Assembly: GCA_000310025.1 (NCBI GenBank) | Contig: FN649751.1 | Span: 4,922,826 to 4,986,825 of the forward strand | Source: Ectocarpus siliculosus | Taxonomy: Eukaryota > Sar > Phaeophyceae > Ectocarpales > Ectocarpaceae | Length of the DNA stretch: 64,000 nt | Direction of reading: 5' to 3' | Part shown: positions 51,001 through 63,014 of the stretch, piece after piece | How positions within the stretch are numbered: position 1 is the first letter of the stretch | Layout: each line of letters starts with the position of its first letter | Notes under the pieces: generated by a model | Databases searched by the model: none | The model's input: the letters and a program-made list of their open reading frames with translations, nothing else | Told to the model about the DNA's origin: nothing | Made by a program: the position numbers and the translations under genes

Positions 51001-54000
51001 TGATGTAGGCCGTAACATTGCTTACCGCACAAATAGACGGGCAGGCGACGTCCGGACGCACGACAACGGCATCGACAGAGTAATGGAGGGTCTTACCAAA
51101 CTGGAAGTTGAAAATCGGACCCTGCCCCGCGGGCAACCGCAGAAGTTGCGATCCCATAGTGAAGGAGAGATCATGGCCTCGCCGCATGGAGGCGAACGCC
51201 AGCGAAAACAAAGCGACGTCCCTGGTGAGCTCAATACGTCCCGCCAAAGAGGACGCAGTCTGCGCGCGAGAGCGCATGTCCCTCAACAAATCGATGAGGA
51301 TGTGCGGTAACATAGCCTCTGCCTGGTTGACAGCGACACCCATACGTTTTTGTTCCTCCCCTGTGAAGAGGGCGGACCACAGGCCGGCGCAGGAGGCCTC
51401 ATCCAACCAAATCCAATACCACTTACATCGAATGATCTGGGTAAGGGATAAGAAAACAACAGTAATCTCGGATTTGAGACGCATCTAGATTTCGGAACGA
51501 AATCGGATTCAGATATTCCAGAAAGGATGTTGGAAAATGACCCCACCTAGTTTAGTCCCCCTTTTCTCTCCCGAAATACGCCGGAGCTATCGAGGAGGAG
51601 GGATATACTTGAGAGTCGTAACATGCCGCCTCGCAACACGCGGCGCTCCACGGCGGCGGCTTCGGCGGCTGCTTCTTCTACAACGGCTTCCTCAGCGGCG
51701 GCGCCTGCTTCCTCAGCGGCTGCTGCCCCGGCGGCGGCTGCCGCGGCCCCAGCGGCTGCCAGCGCGCCGATGGGACCGCTTTCCCCGCCTCCGCCTGGGC
51801 TGCCTCCCCGGCCCGACCGCCAGACGGTCACGTTTGTGGACGCGACCACGGCGACCTACGCTCCTGCCGTGCTACGCGGCGCTATGCCGGGAGCAGGGGC
51901 AACGCTGGACCTTGGGCGGGTGTTCGACCGCAACCGCCTCGGTTGCGATCAGGGCACTGTGGAGGAGTTGGTCCTCCGTTTGAGTGAGGTGGCCACTCGG
52001 CTGCCGCCCCTTCCCGGGGCGGAGATCTACACGGCGGTTTTGGCGCGCGCCAGGAAGGTGGCCACTTCGTGGGCGGGCGACAAGTCAGTTGCCTATCGAG
52101 GCGAAGAAGCCCCTGGCCGAGTACATTGTGGAACTCGCGCTCCGCCATGGCAGTCAGAAGGCTGTGTGCTGTTGGAAGCAGTAGAGGACATCGTTCTGCC
52201 TGCCCAACTCGGAGGTCCGGCGGCGCGGTCCGCGACGGCAGCGCCACCGGCGGCTGCTGCCGCCCCGGCCGCCGCCTCGGCGAGGTACATCTCCGATGCG
52301 GAGCTGGCTCAGCGGATNNNNNNNNNNNNNNNNNNNNNNNNNNNNNNNNNNNNNNNNNNNNNNNNNNNNNNNNNNNNNNNNNNNNNNNNNNNNNNNNNNN
52401 NNNNNNNNNNNNNNNNNNNNNNNNNNNNNNNNNNNNNNNNNNNNNNNNNNNNNNNNNNNNNNNNNNNNNNNNNNNNNNNNNNNNNNNNNNNNNNNNNNNN
52501 NNNNNNNNNNNNNNNNNNNNNNNNNNNNNNNNNNNNNNNNNNNNNNNNNNCGGCTTGGGCTTCTTCGCCTCGATAGGCAACTGACTTGTCGCCCGCCCAC
52601 GAAGTGGCCACCTTCCTGGCGCGCGCCAAAACCGCCGTGTAGATCTCCGCCCCGGGAAGGGGCGGCAGCCGAGTGGCCACCTCACTCAAACGGAGGACCA
52701 ACTCCTCCACAGTGCCCTGATCGCAACCGAGGCGGTTGCGGTCGAACACCCGCCCAAGGTCCAGCGTTGCCCCTGCTCCCGGCATAGCGCCGCGTAGCAC
52801 GGCAGAGCGTAGGCCGCCGTGGTCGCGTCCACAAACGTGACCGTCTGGCGGTCGGGCCGGGGAGGCAGCCCAGGCGGAGGCGGGGAAAGCGGTCCCATCG
52901 GCGCGCTGGCAGCCGCTGGGGCCGCGGCAGCCGCCGCCGGGGCAGCAGCCGCTGAGGAAGCAGGCGCCGCCGCTGAGGAAGCCGTTGTAGAAGAAGCAGC
53001 CGCCGAAGCCGCCGCCGTGGAGCGCCGCGTGTTGCGAGGCGGCATGTTACGACTCTCAAGTATATCCCTCCTCCTCGATAGCTCCGGCGTATTTCGGGAG
53101 AGAAAAGGGGGACTAAACAAGGTGGGGTCATTTTCCAACATCCTTTCTGGAATATCTGACTCTTCCCGATTTCGTTCCGAAATCTAGATGCGTCTCAAAT
53201 CCGAGATTACTCTAGCAAAATATGCTCTTTGTGGTGAGAGATGTGACATGTCCGTGGGCGCGGGTCAACCCCATTATTTTATTATTTTCCTTTCCCAGGG
53301 GTGGGGGGTTATGTTTCGGACTGTGCTGTTTCTATTTCTAGCAGCAGAGACTGTGTCTAATTAGAAGTCGGGATTTGGTCTCTGTTTTGTTTATCGTGAC
53401 CACCATCACTGACCCTCAAAAGCCAGGCGGGTAGAGGGCGAGTAACCCCACGCCCCTCCACCATAGCTTCTTGAAATGAGCGAGCGAGCGATCGAACGAT
53501 GTTTTATGGGGATCGAAGGAAGAAAGCACTGCCTGCTCTGATGCACTGTGTGAGAGTGCCAGCAACAAACACGGGCGGTATTTTAGTACAAATTCCGATG
53601 GTTCCACCAATCCATGAGGAGTTGAGACTCACCGATGTTATATCCGCTAAAATGCTACCGTTGAGGTTTGACGTAAGGGTAGAACGGCCGGCCACGTCCA
53701 ACGGCGAGTGAAGTAATCAATACTGCTACCGTATTGGTCTGATTTGCAAACACGGCATTGCATCCAATTGAAACCCGCACGTTGAGCAAGCCTGACCCGT
53801 ACACGGACACGAGCGTACTTCATCAACACATGGTACTACCGAGAAAAGTCCTTTGACGACTTCCACTGCCTGCAGCCACCGCCACCCTCGAGGGCTGCCT
53901 CGCCTTACACCGACACCGACACTCGTGTTTAATTATTTGCCGCCGCCGATGGACCAACAGGACAGAGGCTTCTCGTACTCGCGCACAGCCAACCCCACGG

Positions 54001-55264
54001 TAGCGGCGCTAGAGGCGAAGGTGGCCGGGTTGGAGGGGGCGGCGGGGGGCGCATGCTGCGTGGCGACGGGCATGGCGGCAACGGTGACGGTGATGTCGGC
54101 CTTCCTCAAGGCTGGTGAGCCGGGCGTCAGCTGCTATTATACACCATCTGGTAGTGGTGGTAGTGGCGCCGAAGGTGGCGCTATAGTGATAATGTGTCGT
54201 GTCCAGGTTACTGTCACGCCAGCCTGCTGCTCCGAGGCCTGTGAGCGGGGGGAAATTCTTGGAACTTTTCTTTCCTGACGTAGTGCCGATCTCTCGCATT
54301 CGTCTTTCTTCTCTCAAGGGGGCAACGAACAACGAAGGAGAAAACACACACCCAACCCCACCCATGACAATCACAATCACAACCACGACAACATGGTGAT
54401 GGAACGAAAAAAACAGGTGACCACTGCGTGATCACGGAGTGCTCGTACGGGGGCACGAACCGGGCGGCTCGGGTGATGTTCTCCGACCTCGGGGTGACGT
54501 TCAGCTTCGTCGACTTCAGGGACCCGGAAGTCGTTAAGGCGGCCATCCGACCCAACACCAAGCTCATCTTCAGCGAGACGCCGGCGAACCCGACCCTCAC
54601 GCTCACCGACATCCGGGTGAGAATGTGGAGAAGGACGGGCCGGGGCGGGGGCGGGGGGTCACGCTCTTGCTATTTTCGCCGCTTTGCGATTCTGACACCA
54701 AGATTATTGGTTGTTCGCATCCATCATCTAGAGCGTTTGCAAGCGTGTGTTTTCGGATCATAGGTAGTTTTTGTTTTGTCTCAACGCCTCCATAGCACCC
54801 TAAGGAACACGTGTATTTTTTGTTGGAGTGGTCGTGGCTCTCGGCGACCTTCCGTTGGAATATGTCACGCTGTTGTCTGGACTAAGCTTTACGCATCGTC
54901 CGCTCATCCCCCCCCCCCGCGCGCGCCCGACTCCACCCCTTGCCATACGCTGCATGTGTTGTGTTGTGGTCGGGTTGTTGCTCGTGTCCCTTGGCTTCAC
55001 TCTCCTCCCCGGCTTGGACCGCTACACCGTACCGGATTGGAATATGGATTATACCGTGCCGGATTGGGATTGTTCGGGTCTGTCGTTTCTTTACGATGTA
55101 GGCCGTCAGCGCCGTTGCGAAGGCCGCGGGGGTCCCCCACGTCTGCGACGCCACCTTCTCGACGCCGATCATGACCAGACCGATCGAGCTGGGGGCCGAC
55201 ATGACACTCCAGGTGAGAAGACAGGAAAGGGTTGGTGGAGGAGGAGGAGGAGGAGAGCCGGAGA

Positions 55265-55306
<42 letters not shown>

Positions 55307-58198
55307 GAGAAAACAAAAACATCACGAGCGGAGAATCCGCGTGCATAACCTGCCGTACTGTTATCACCTTTTACGGTCCAATCCCCGTCGATGTTGTTGC
55401 ACGTGTCACGTAAATCGCCCCCCCCCCCTCCCGACGCCGCCGCCGCTTGCACTCCTGGCGTTGATGGTGGTGATATGTTTGACCAATCAGAGCTTGACCA
55501 AGTTCTACGACGGGCACAACGTTACCGTCGGCGGAGCGGTTGCCTCTGCCACGAAAGAAATCAACGAAAAGTTGCACTTCTACAGCAACATCCACGGCAA
55601 CATTATCAGGTGATTTGATTGCCGTGTGTGTGTGTGTTTGCTATTAGCATCGACCGCGCTAGCCGGCTGATCAATGAAATGACGCCAGTCTTGTGGTAAA
55701 AGGATAAACGCGAACGAACAAGCCTTCTAATCAAAGGGTTGTGTGTGTGTAGGTGCTTGCGTGATCGGGTTGTGAGCTGTGTGCGTTGTCGTTTGAAGAT
55801 GGAGTGGTGGGACCGCGTTGAGTCTTTTTGGTTCTTGACGCTACAGCACCGTGTACCAAGCTACGAGCAAGCTACCGCCGCGCCTTCGGGTGGAGCCGAC
55901 CTTTCGTGTGCGCAAGACAAAACGTGAACCGACCGCGTTCGACTCAGCAGACCCCCAGGCTAGCCTTAATGCTGAGACAAGACCTAGACCTTCCACCCCT
56001 TTGCCGGCCACCCTCGGCGTCGTGTTGCCGCCCGCCCTGCCTCCTGGATGGATGCCCTGCAACCTTACGTGTGCGCTCGGTGCGCGTTTTTATTATTATC
56101 ATCGACCGCGCTAGCCGGATAACAATGAAAGACGTCAGTCCCCGCGCGGTTGAACACGGAAAATGCTTCTAAAGGCCTTGATCTGGTACGCATGTGTGCG
56201 TGTTTCTTTTCTTTCTGCCGCAGCCCGCAGGCCGCCTTCTACATCCTCCAGCACAGCAAGACCATGGGCTTGAGGTTCCGTCAGCAGTGCAAGACAGCGC
56301 AGGCCGTGGCGGAAATGCTCGAGAGTCACGAAAAGGTAACGAAAGAAAAATGGCAACTCTTTCGTGTATGTACCTGACTGGTGTGCGTCAGTTGAAGCGC
56401 TCCCTTGAAGCGTGTGCGGGATATCAACGGGTGCTCGCAGGTGTCAAACGTCTAGGTGATGGGAGAGATATCACCCTCCAAGCATGTCGTGAGGGGATTG
56501 GGGCTTACACGGGGGCGGGGGCGGGGGGGGCTCATCTCGGCATGTACCACGCAATCATGTTGGTGGTGATAACCCGAGTTTTTCACGTCTTTCTATCTTC
56601 ATGCATACCTACATGCAGCTTTTCGTGGCATGCCTCCTTTGTGCGTCAGGTGGCTTGCGCCATCGGCTGGTTGGGGGGGAGGGGGGGGCGTCCACCTTTG
56701 CCGTTTCTCGGCTACTATTGTAGCATGCATGGATGCATGCATTTTATCGATCATCCTGTCCGCAACCCCGGAAACGACCACCCTTCTCTGTATGTCACGT
56801 TTCATGCGTACATAAAAGACAGTTCTCTTCTTACCCTCTCCGGCGCCGAACCCCTCCACTAGTATGTGAACTGCTGCTGGGAATCAAACCTCACACCGCC
56901 TCCAAAACACCCCCCCCTTTTCACCGACCAACCGCTCTCTCGAGTGGCCGTAGCTCAGAGTCTCCCTTGCGGCTTGGTGCCCATACCCTCCCCCCCCCCT
57001 CCCCCCTCCCCTCCCCCCCGAAAAACAGGTGGACATTGTTCGCTACCCTGGACTGGCCAGCTTCCCCCAGAAAGCTCTCGCCGATGCACAGCACGGCAAC
57101 GGCATCCACGGGTCCATGCTCTGGTTCGAGGTCAAGGGCGGGACGGAGGCCGGGCGCAAGCTCATGAACTCGGTGCAGCGGCCATGGAGCCTGTGCGAGA
57201 ATCTGGGGGCAACGGAGTCTATCCTCACGTGCCCGGCGGTCATGACCCACGCCAACATGCTCAAGGAGGATCGGTGAGAGAGAGAGACGGGGGGAACGGT
57301 GGACGGGTCCTTGCTTGATGACGACGGAAGATAACGAGCAAGATGGTATGGTCTAGAGGGAATACCGGACAAGATGGTGTCGAGAAAGTATCGAACAAGA
57401 TGGGTGTTGGATCTAACCTTTTAGCATCCCAACAGGCACAGCGGCACACACCCTCGGTGTTCGCGTTTGCGTCCCTCAACGCGGGCTCGTCGGGTGTACC
57501 CACCCCTTGGCGGCGACAGCGCTGTCGACGTTCTCTTAATGGATGTTGCACACGTCCCGCGGGTGTGTACTCTGCTGGGTACCCTTGCGGCCAATATCTC
57601 CGCTCCAGTTCGTTTTGTAGCGAGTTGCGCACCATTTGTAGGCCACGCCATTTTTCGCCAGGATCTCGGGGGTGAGCTTTTTCGGCGCAAGAATTTCGTC
57701 TTTGCCCACCGTTGTGTTTTAGCTTGTACCAGAAAGAGACACAGATACACCTGGGGCAAACACCATTGGGAACCCGGATGCAATCGTTGTCGTTGCTGCC
57801 GTGGTTGTTTCCGCGAAAAGAAAAGCCCGTGTCCAGTAACCCTCTTCCCTAATCTTAAAAGCAAGGCAGCAAATTTCCGCGGTGAAGAGCTATATCCCGA
57901 AAACATGACTCAAACAAAGGGAGGGTGCAATACTTTCTTTCGTCGTAGGTGTTGGGTAGGGTGGGAAAGCTACGCAATGCGAAATACACGCGTGGCTAGT
58001 TGGGTCGAGGTAGGCTCAGGTGCTGCCGCACGCCGTGGAAGCCACGTAGTATTCTCATCGCCCTTCCGCCACCGTATTCGTACTCGCTTGGTCAGGTTGA
58101 AGGTGGGCATCACGGACGGCTTCGTACGCGTGTCCTGCGGGGTGGAGAACACGGACGACCTCGTGGCGGCCCTCAAGAAGGGCCTAGACGACCTCTGA
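48031..58198 (+). CDS. Cys/Met-metabolism PLP-dependent enzyme (cystathionine/methionine gamma-lyase family), 9 exons
   Basis: Exons are 48031-48083, 48345-48450, 53961-54114, 54417-54616, 55102-55212, 55491-55609, 56224-56335, 57029-57273 and 58096-58198, giving exactly 400 residues, the normal family length. Signatures appear in order: LVHQGINPDKETGAILTPI, STTF, FSYSRTANPTVAALE (about 57-71), CVATGMAA, CSYGGTN, FSETPANPTL, DATFSTPI (Asp about 187 binds the PLP ring nitrogen), and SLTKFYDGHN with the catalytic Lys at about 212, then GFVRVSCGVENTDDLVAAL. The fold-type I enzymes of this group include cystathionine gamma-lyase, methionine gamma-lyase and cystathionine gamma-synthase; sequence inspection alone does not decide among them. 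No targeting leader is present (MSGECGTWPEGKEM), so it is probably cytosolic. Intron 2 is 5510 bp and carries a tyrosine-recombinase retroelement. Confidence 0.96.
50597..51484 (-). CDS. Tyrosine recombinase of the retroelement
   Basis: The open frame is 295 codons. The catalytic set of tyrosine recombinases is recognisable: an Arg-containing helix (LAFASMRRGHDLS), the HxxR box (YTMHSSRVGGS) and the nucleophile Tyr in GWRTESVAKRYVG near the end. DIRS, Ngaro and Crypton elements carry such enzymes in place of an integrase. The first 30 or so codons read through the flanking repeat, so the real start may be further in, around the Met of KRMGVAVNQAEAM. The frame is intact, but the rest of the element is rearranged. 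Confidence 0.8.
   Translation of the reverse strand: MRLKSEITVVFLSLTQIIRCKWYWIWLDEASCAGLWSALFTGEEQKRMGVAVNQAEAMLPHILIDLLRDMRSRAQTASSLAGRIELTRDVALFSLAFASMRRGHDLSFTMGSQLLRLPAGQGPIFNFQFGKTLHYSVDAVVVRPDVACPSICAVSNVTAYISAAEGIGWDLSQGHLFPVVLLDGTRGCAPLTAVQMTAALQGHLRAAGLPHRYTMHSSRVGGSVAQPIDRTAMGAIMKIAGWRTESVAKRYVGATTSVGATGSKRIRSELYADSNALPLSADFTCYFSACARRGK
51623..52317 (+). CDS. Gag-like protein of the retroelement, cut by the assembly gap
   Basis: The frame begins MPPRNTRRSTAAASAAASS, continues with a long Ala/Pro/Ser tract (GPLSPPPPGLPPRPDRQ), and then a folded-looking part (TVEELVLRLSEVATRLPPLP, YTAVLARARKVATSWAG). It is open into the run of N at 52318. No zinc knuckle is visible before the gap. 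A call of gag rests on position beside a recombinase ORF and on composition, not on a recognised domain. A facing near-copy occupies 52551-53050 on the minus strand. Confidence 0.5.
52318..52550. other. Assembly gap, 233 N
   Basis: It lies near the centre of an inverted repeat whose arms are 51458-52112 and 52553-53214. The gap length is probably an estimate or arbitrary. Confidence 0.99.
55261..55303. repeat. (GA)n microsatellite
   Basis: It lies in intron 5 of the PLP-enzyme gene, about 50 bp after the exon 5 donor. Confidence 0.9.
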
Positions 58199-59404
58199 TC
58201 GCATCTCGTCGCCTCGCATCACGTCGCATCGGTGTGACTGTCTGACTTGGTCGTCGACGCGAGGCCAATCGACCGATGACTTTTGCTTGATTGGCTGGAG
58301 TTTTGATCGATGGGGTGATTGGGAGATCTCTCGCACACGCACGGGAGGCAGTAAACGTACGGAATCGCAAGCGGACATTCATCTAACAGCTGGTCAAAGT
58401 TTTTTTTTTCCGTCAGAGCGCCTAGAGGCACCGGGGGGTTGACTTACTGAGTGATGTGGTTAGGGCATTGGCGTGTGTGTGAGTCGTGCCGTTTGTTTCT
58501 GCTTTGGGAGGGTGTATTCTAACGCGGTGAGTTAAAGGGTACCGGGTCTTGAGGGGCAGAGCTTGCACAAGTTGCGAGCGTCCCTCAAGTCGCCCGTTGG
58601 GTGTCGTGGCTGTGGAATCCAGAGCGGTTCGCACAACCATGCGAAGCTGACCACCTTGGCGCACTGCATGCGCCTTGTGGTAATACTGCTGAGAGAGGGG
58701 CAAGTAGCCAATCCCGGTCGTGGGTCGGTCACCCGACAGACACGTCCTACGTAGTGCTACGGAGGATGCGGTTGGTGAGGCAGAAACAGATGTCCACTAA
58801 AATGAGTCGAGATTGGTATGCGGATTGACTGTCGTGTATAGTATTATCCCGCGTTGGTATTATTAGTGGCAGTGGACAACAGTGTGTTGCCGACCCCACG
58901 TTATGGTTCTCGTGTACACACGAACGTTGAGAGAGAGAGAGAAAGAGTGAGAAAAATGCCCTCACACAAAATGTGTAGTGTATCCAAGGGAGTTGATTCT
59001 GTTCCAACTGTAGCATGGCGCCGGTTTGCTTACCTGTGGCGTTTGACCGAACGCCGGGTGGAAGAAAAAATATTCGGCGATGCCATTTGCTCCACCAAGC
59101 AGATCTCCGTCCAAAGAGCTCCAAATGACCTCAAACTCATTGCATCGTGTAGGTATCGGCTACAGCTACGAAGCTACTTGGAAGCTGAATTGGACCAGTG
59201 GCTGCAGAGATATGCTGGAAGAGGGGGGTTCCGAAGCATCTCAGCGTGGCAATCGTCTCGTAACTCCGCCCACACAGCTCAAATTGACTCGAAACCTTTG
59301 TATCGTGTTTGCACGGTCCATACCGTTCACACAAGCTATTGGTCACCCCCACATCCATATGTTCCTGCAGAGATGTGGTCAACAGGGGGGGGGGCGCAGC
59401 ATCT

Positions 59405-59500
59405 AGGGGGGGTGTACTCATACTCATACTCATAGTCGTGCATGCCGTAGTCGTTAGACCATTGACCTCGCATACCTACAAAGCCGGGACGGAGCACGCC
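59405..59500 (+). repeat. Dispersed repeat, copy 3
   Basis: The longest copy: G-run, GTACTCATACTCATACTCAT, then GCATGCCGTAGTCGTTAGAC, CATTGACCTCGCAT, then GCCGGGACGGAGCACGCC. See copies at 43581 and 45347. Confidence 0.7.
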
Positions 59501-60020
59501 GGGTTCACCGGACCAGGCTTTCACATCACCAAGTGCGAAGCACCGTGAGGCATTCGGCGAGTCGCATGAAGGGTGCGCTGCATCCTGCTAAGGGTGTTCG
59601 GCATCTTGTGCTTACTTCCTTGCGTACGAATGACAGCTGCGTATGACTTAATTTATTTTCTGGTGCTTTCACTTCCAGAGACAGTTAAAGCACGGTGTAA
59701 CTGCCTCGAGGACGCTTGACCATTTTAACACAACGTGGTGCGATCATCCCCCGTTGCGCGGAGTGAGGGTTCTCGACCCCGCACAACATGATCTACTCGA
59801 CCACCATTATGGTTATGGCAAAAAAGAAACCAGAGGTAAAAAAAAACGGTAACCTGGTTGCCGAGTTCACGAAGTGAATCGGCTTGTTTTACAACGTCGT
59901 TGCCAAGCGACGAAAACCCAACCCCGATGGCAAACATCTAGGGGGGGGACTAAATGTCATTAGTCCCGCAATACCTCCCGTCACATAGCTGAACCACGCC
60001 TAACCGTGAACGTACCATAC

Positions 60021-60278
60021 TGGCACGGCTCACAGCTATTATACAAGCCATCGGGAACCCCAATCGGACTATTGGGCGTGGAGAAACACCCATCCACTGG
60101 GGCTCAGTGGCTCAAAGGCCGGTGGAGCAGACTCCACAGGCCAAATTCTATCTACAGGGTGTCGTTTGCCCTACGAAGACTTTTGCATTGTGTTGGCACG
60201 GCCCACAGCTATCATACAAGTCATCGATAAAGTCATTCAGATCGGTAGACGCAGAGAAACGCCTACCCACGGGGGCTC
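60021..60278 (+). repeat. Two direct repeats of about 85 bp
   Basis: Copy A (60021-60105) and copy B (60193-60278) share TGGCACGGCYCACAGCTATY, ATACAAGYCATCG, GAGAAACRCCYAYCCAC and GGGGCTC. They are separated by about 87 bp. Confidence 0.75.
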
Positions 60279-61542
60279 GTATGATAGCGCACAGGACACC
60301 CTGCAATGTCATGCTTCTGATTCGATCAAACCAGAAAGACATGCGTGTCGGAGTCAAGACTCGGCTACACACCGGAACTTGGGAATCCGAAAGCCCTACC
60401 AACGAATGTCATGGGCAAGAATGGATGAGTGAACATCGTGAAGACCGTGTTTCCGTGGAGCTCAATCTCTTCATCGACCCGTACGATCTTCCTTCGGGAT
60501 GTCACATAATTTCTTTCAAAACTCTACAAGGGGTAACAACATGTGCTCGACAAGGAGATGAAAGGAGAAACTGAGCCTCGACCCGATTTTTTTTCTCCCA
60601 AACCGTACCGTACGACGAAAAAAAACTTCAAAAACTTAGGGAACACAAATTATTCTCAAATTGCGCCCTGGGTATGAGGAATAAATTTTTTCGTGCACCC
60701 TATTGCTGTTCATTTAAAACATGGTGCGGCGTATTCTCACCCATAAGGAGGAACCTGGGAGGCCAAAATTGGATCCAGGAACGATGTTGTGGTTGGCCAG
60801 TCAGAACATAATTCCGACTTCCCTGTTCCCTGTTTTGGGAAGGGGGCAAAAAACATATGAAAACAAAGCGACCGCATAGGGAAACAAAACGACCTCCCGG
60901 AATCAACCACCGCCGCTCCATTGCGACACGAGGTCACCCCTTACACTTCGTATTCTTGCACCCAATTCTCTGTGACGGCACAAAACTGCACGATTTGCAG
61001 ATTATTGGTTGTCAGCAGCGACGTACTGGTTAGCATGTAGGAAATGGCACATTTAAGGCCTCCCACTATTGAGCACGATGGTCCCTCTTCATGGACAGAA
61101 TGCCTGGTGGAGCAGGCCGGTGGTCCCTCTTGGTCCTACAGATCGCCACCGTATTCGGAAACCCTATGGGTAGCGTTCCTGCTCTTACCATTACCACCTG
61201 TGCAAGAAAAATGTGTTGGAAATCCATCGTATGGTGCCCATTATAGCCTGCAAGAACATCTCTTTATGTGTGATGAGCTCCCGCCCTACCACATAAGCTA
61301 CCGGAATGCCTACGTGGGACTCTAGGGACACAGGACAACCACCCCCTCTACCAAGTTCCGGTGTTTCGGGTGAACTTGACGGACAGGCACGGACAAAACA
61401 CGGAACAACGAGATGCTCTTTCTCCCAAGTCGAAATATTCTCTCCAGGTGATATCCAACGGTGGTCTGAACCCTGTGGGTACAAAAACGTCCGCACGGGT
61501 GGTTTCATGTGCATGCGCTGCATCATCTAACAAGACCGATGT

Positions 61543-62769
61543 CTAGCGAGTTGGAGCAGCAATCGAACGCGAGTCCAACCACTTTTGAACGTTTTCGTTC
61601 CTAACCCACACCATACCGCCCCTCCCGTCCGGAACACGCTTCATCTCGTCCCTGAAGTCGATGTAGCCATCACCATCCCGAGTGTTCTTGACCCTCTCAA
61701 TTTGTTCCTTGTCCATGAACTTCTTCAGCGCTTCATACGAGGCCCTCGTATCCCTTTGCAAATCTGCGCCGATGTTGTCGTCACCCAAAACAGCACGAAG
61801 GAGAGCCTCGTCGTCGAGGGTGCGGTCGACTAGCTCCTCGACCAACCCATCTTTCACGTCCTTGAGGAAATCTGAGATATCCACGTGCAGCCCTGTCGTT
61901 GCGTTCAGCGCCACCTTCGCGGTCACCACGGCCACCTAAAGGAAGGAAGAGAGGGCACGACCAACAGGACAACAAAAAATCCACCAAAGCTCATCATCGC
62001 TGACGTTTCAAAGGATTAAGCCACGAACCACAGCCTTGATAATCACCTGCAGCACGTATTGCATGGGAAGAATTGTTCGTGGGAGTGTGACCTCAACTAC
62101 GTAACATAATGGGCTGGAAAATGTAGAACCCATGTGCAATAGTGCCTCTACTAAACAGTGTTGTCTTGCCTGAAGCACAGGAGATATTTTCTTCACCCAG
62201 CTTCGCGTCTCCTTAAATCGATAGCCTTCGCCACCATAGCCGCACGGCACCTGGGTCATGTCGACCGGGCACAAGAACTGCAGGGTCATGTCCTTCTTGC
62301 CCACGCCACAAAGTTTGCTAAGCATACTCTTCCTCCCACGAGCCTTCGACGCGGTGCCATCAGATCCAACCTCCTTGACGACCACAAGTCGCGGGTAACG
62401 GTAGTTCGGGGCCTGCAAGTCCCTGAGGCGCATGAGGCTCTCCTGGGTGCTCTCTAGCACCTTGTCTAGCCTTCCCGATATCATGCCTAACCTGTCCTTC
62501 ACCTCGTCCTTCACGTCACGCAACTCGGTCTTGGTGTCATCGAACCCTCCCTCCATCTCAACCTTCATCTCGTTGAATCCTTCCTTCATCTCGCCCTTCA
62601 CGCTGGTGAGTCCTCCTTCTACCTCGGCGAATCCCGCTGTCATCTCAACCTTCACTTCGTTGAGTCCTCCCTCCACCTCAACCTTTACCTCATTGAACGC
62701 CCCCTGCACAGCTGTGGCCATGCCATCGATCTTTCGAATCAACTCGCTCTCCTCCTTGGAGCGATCGTG
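61543..62769 (-). CDS. C-terminal part of a ROCO-like protein, 5' end not identified
   Basis: Two exons are clear on minus: 62769-62170 (200 codons, phase 0) and 61935-61543 (130 residues and stop). The first begins after an acceptor (TACGCAG) with a repeated coiled-coil region built of units like FNEVKVEME and LNEVKVEM, then LDKVLESTQESLMRLRDL, then a block with KKDMTLQFLCPVDMTQVPCG, YRFKETRSWVKKISPVLQ and, in exon 2, VAVVTAKVALNATTGLHVDI and LVEELVDRTLDDEALLRAV. I recall this block from the C-termini of brown-algal ROCO/LRR-GTPase and related repeat proteins; no GTPase, COR or LRR part is present here. The join is a GC-AG intron (CAG|GCAAGA). The first in-frame ATG inside exon 1 is at 62722-62720. 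Either an upstream exon lies to the right, perhaps beyond the window, or this is a truncated family copy. Confidence 0.74.
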
Positions 62770-63014
62770 CTGCGTACAAACATGACGCACGGACCGGCAC
62801 GGGACGGCCACATCTCAGCGGCAAGGCATATAGCTTAAACAGATGTGCGCTCCCACGAAAATAACCACAATCCTGGTTCACAGACGTTGCTGAGACGCCA
62901 TGAGCCAGGCAGGGTGGCCAGGGGGTTGCAATATGGAATACTGTAGGCCATGTCAGCATATGCCTCCAGCGCACCCTTTCCGAAGGGTGATGCACACTTT
63001 TTGACAAATGTTTC

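Larger units (their letters stand above)
50285..53214. mobile_element. Tyrosine-recombinase (DIRS/Ngaro-like) retroelement remnant with nested inverted repeats
   Basis: A repeat unit (with CTCCGGCGTATTTCGGGAGA, then TCCGAAATCTAGATGCG) occurs at 50285-50420 (plus), 51458-51590 (minus) and 53088-53214 (plus). A second unit (TTACCCAGATCATTCGATG) occurs near 50090, 50440 and, inverted, 51440. Between the first two units lies a recombinase ORF on minus; between the last two lie an N gap and two facing copies of a gag-like ORF. No reverse transcriptase is visible, so it may lie in the gap or be absent. It sits in intron 2 of the PLP-enzyme gene. Confidence 0.72.
58199..61542. other. Intergenic region with repeats, no supported gene
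   Basis: The PLP-enzyme gene (plus) and the ROCO-like gene (minus) converge here. It holds the third copy of the dispersed repeat (59405-59500) and a pair of direct repeats (60021-60105, 60193-60278). Open frames of 193 and 155 codons on the plus strand (58854-59435, 60107-60574) show no domain and are made partly of repeat. Confidence 0.55.

Noticed and set aside
58854-60574. Plus-strand frames of 193 and 155 codons
   Set aside because: They run through dispersed and direct repeats and show no domain or splice signals.
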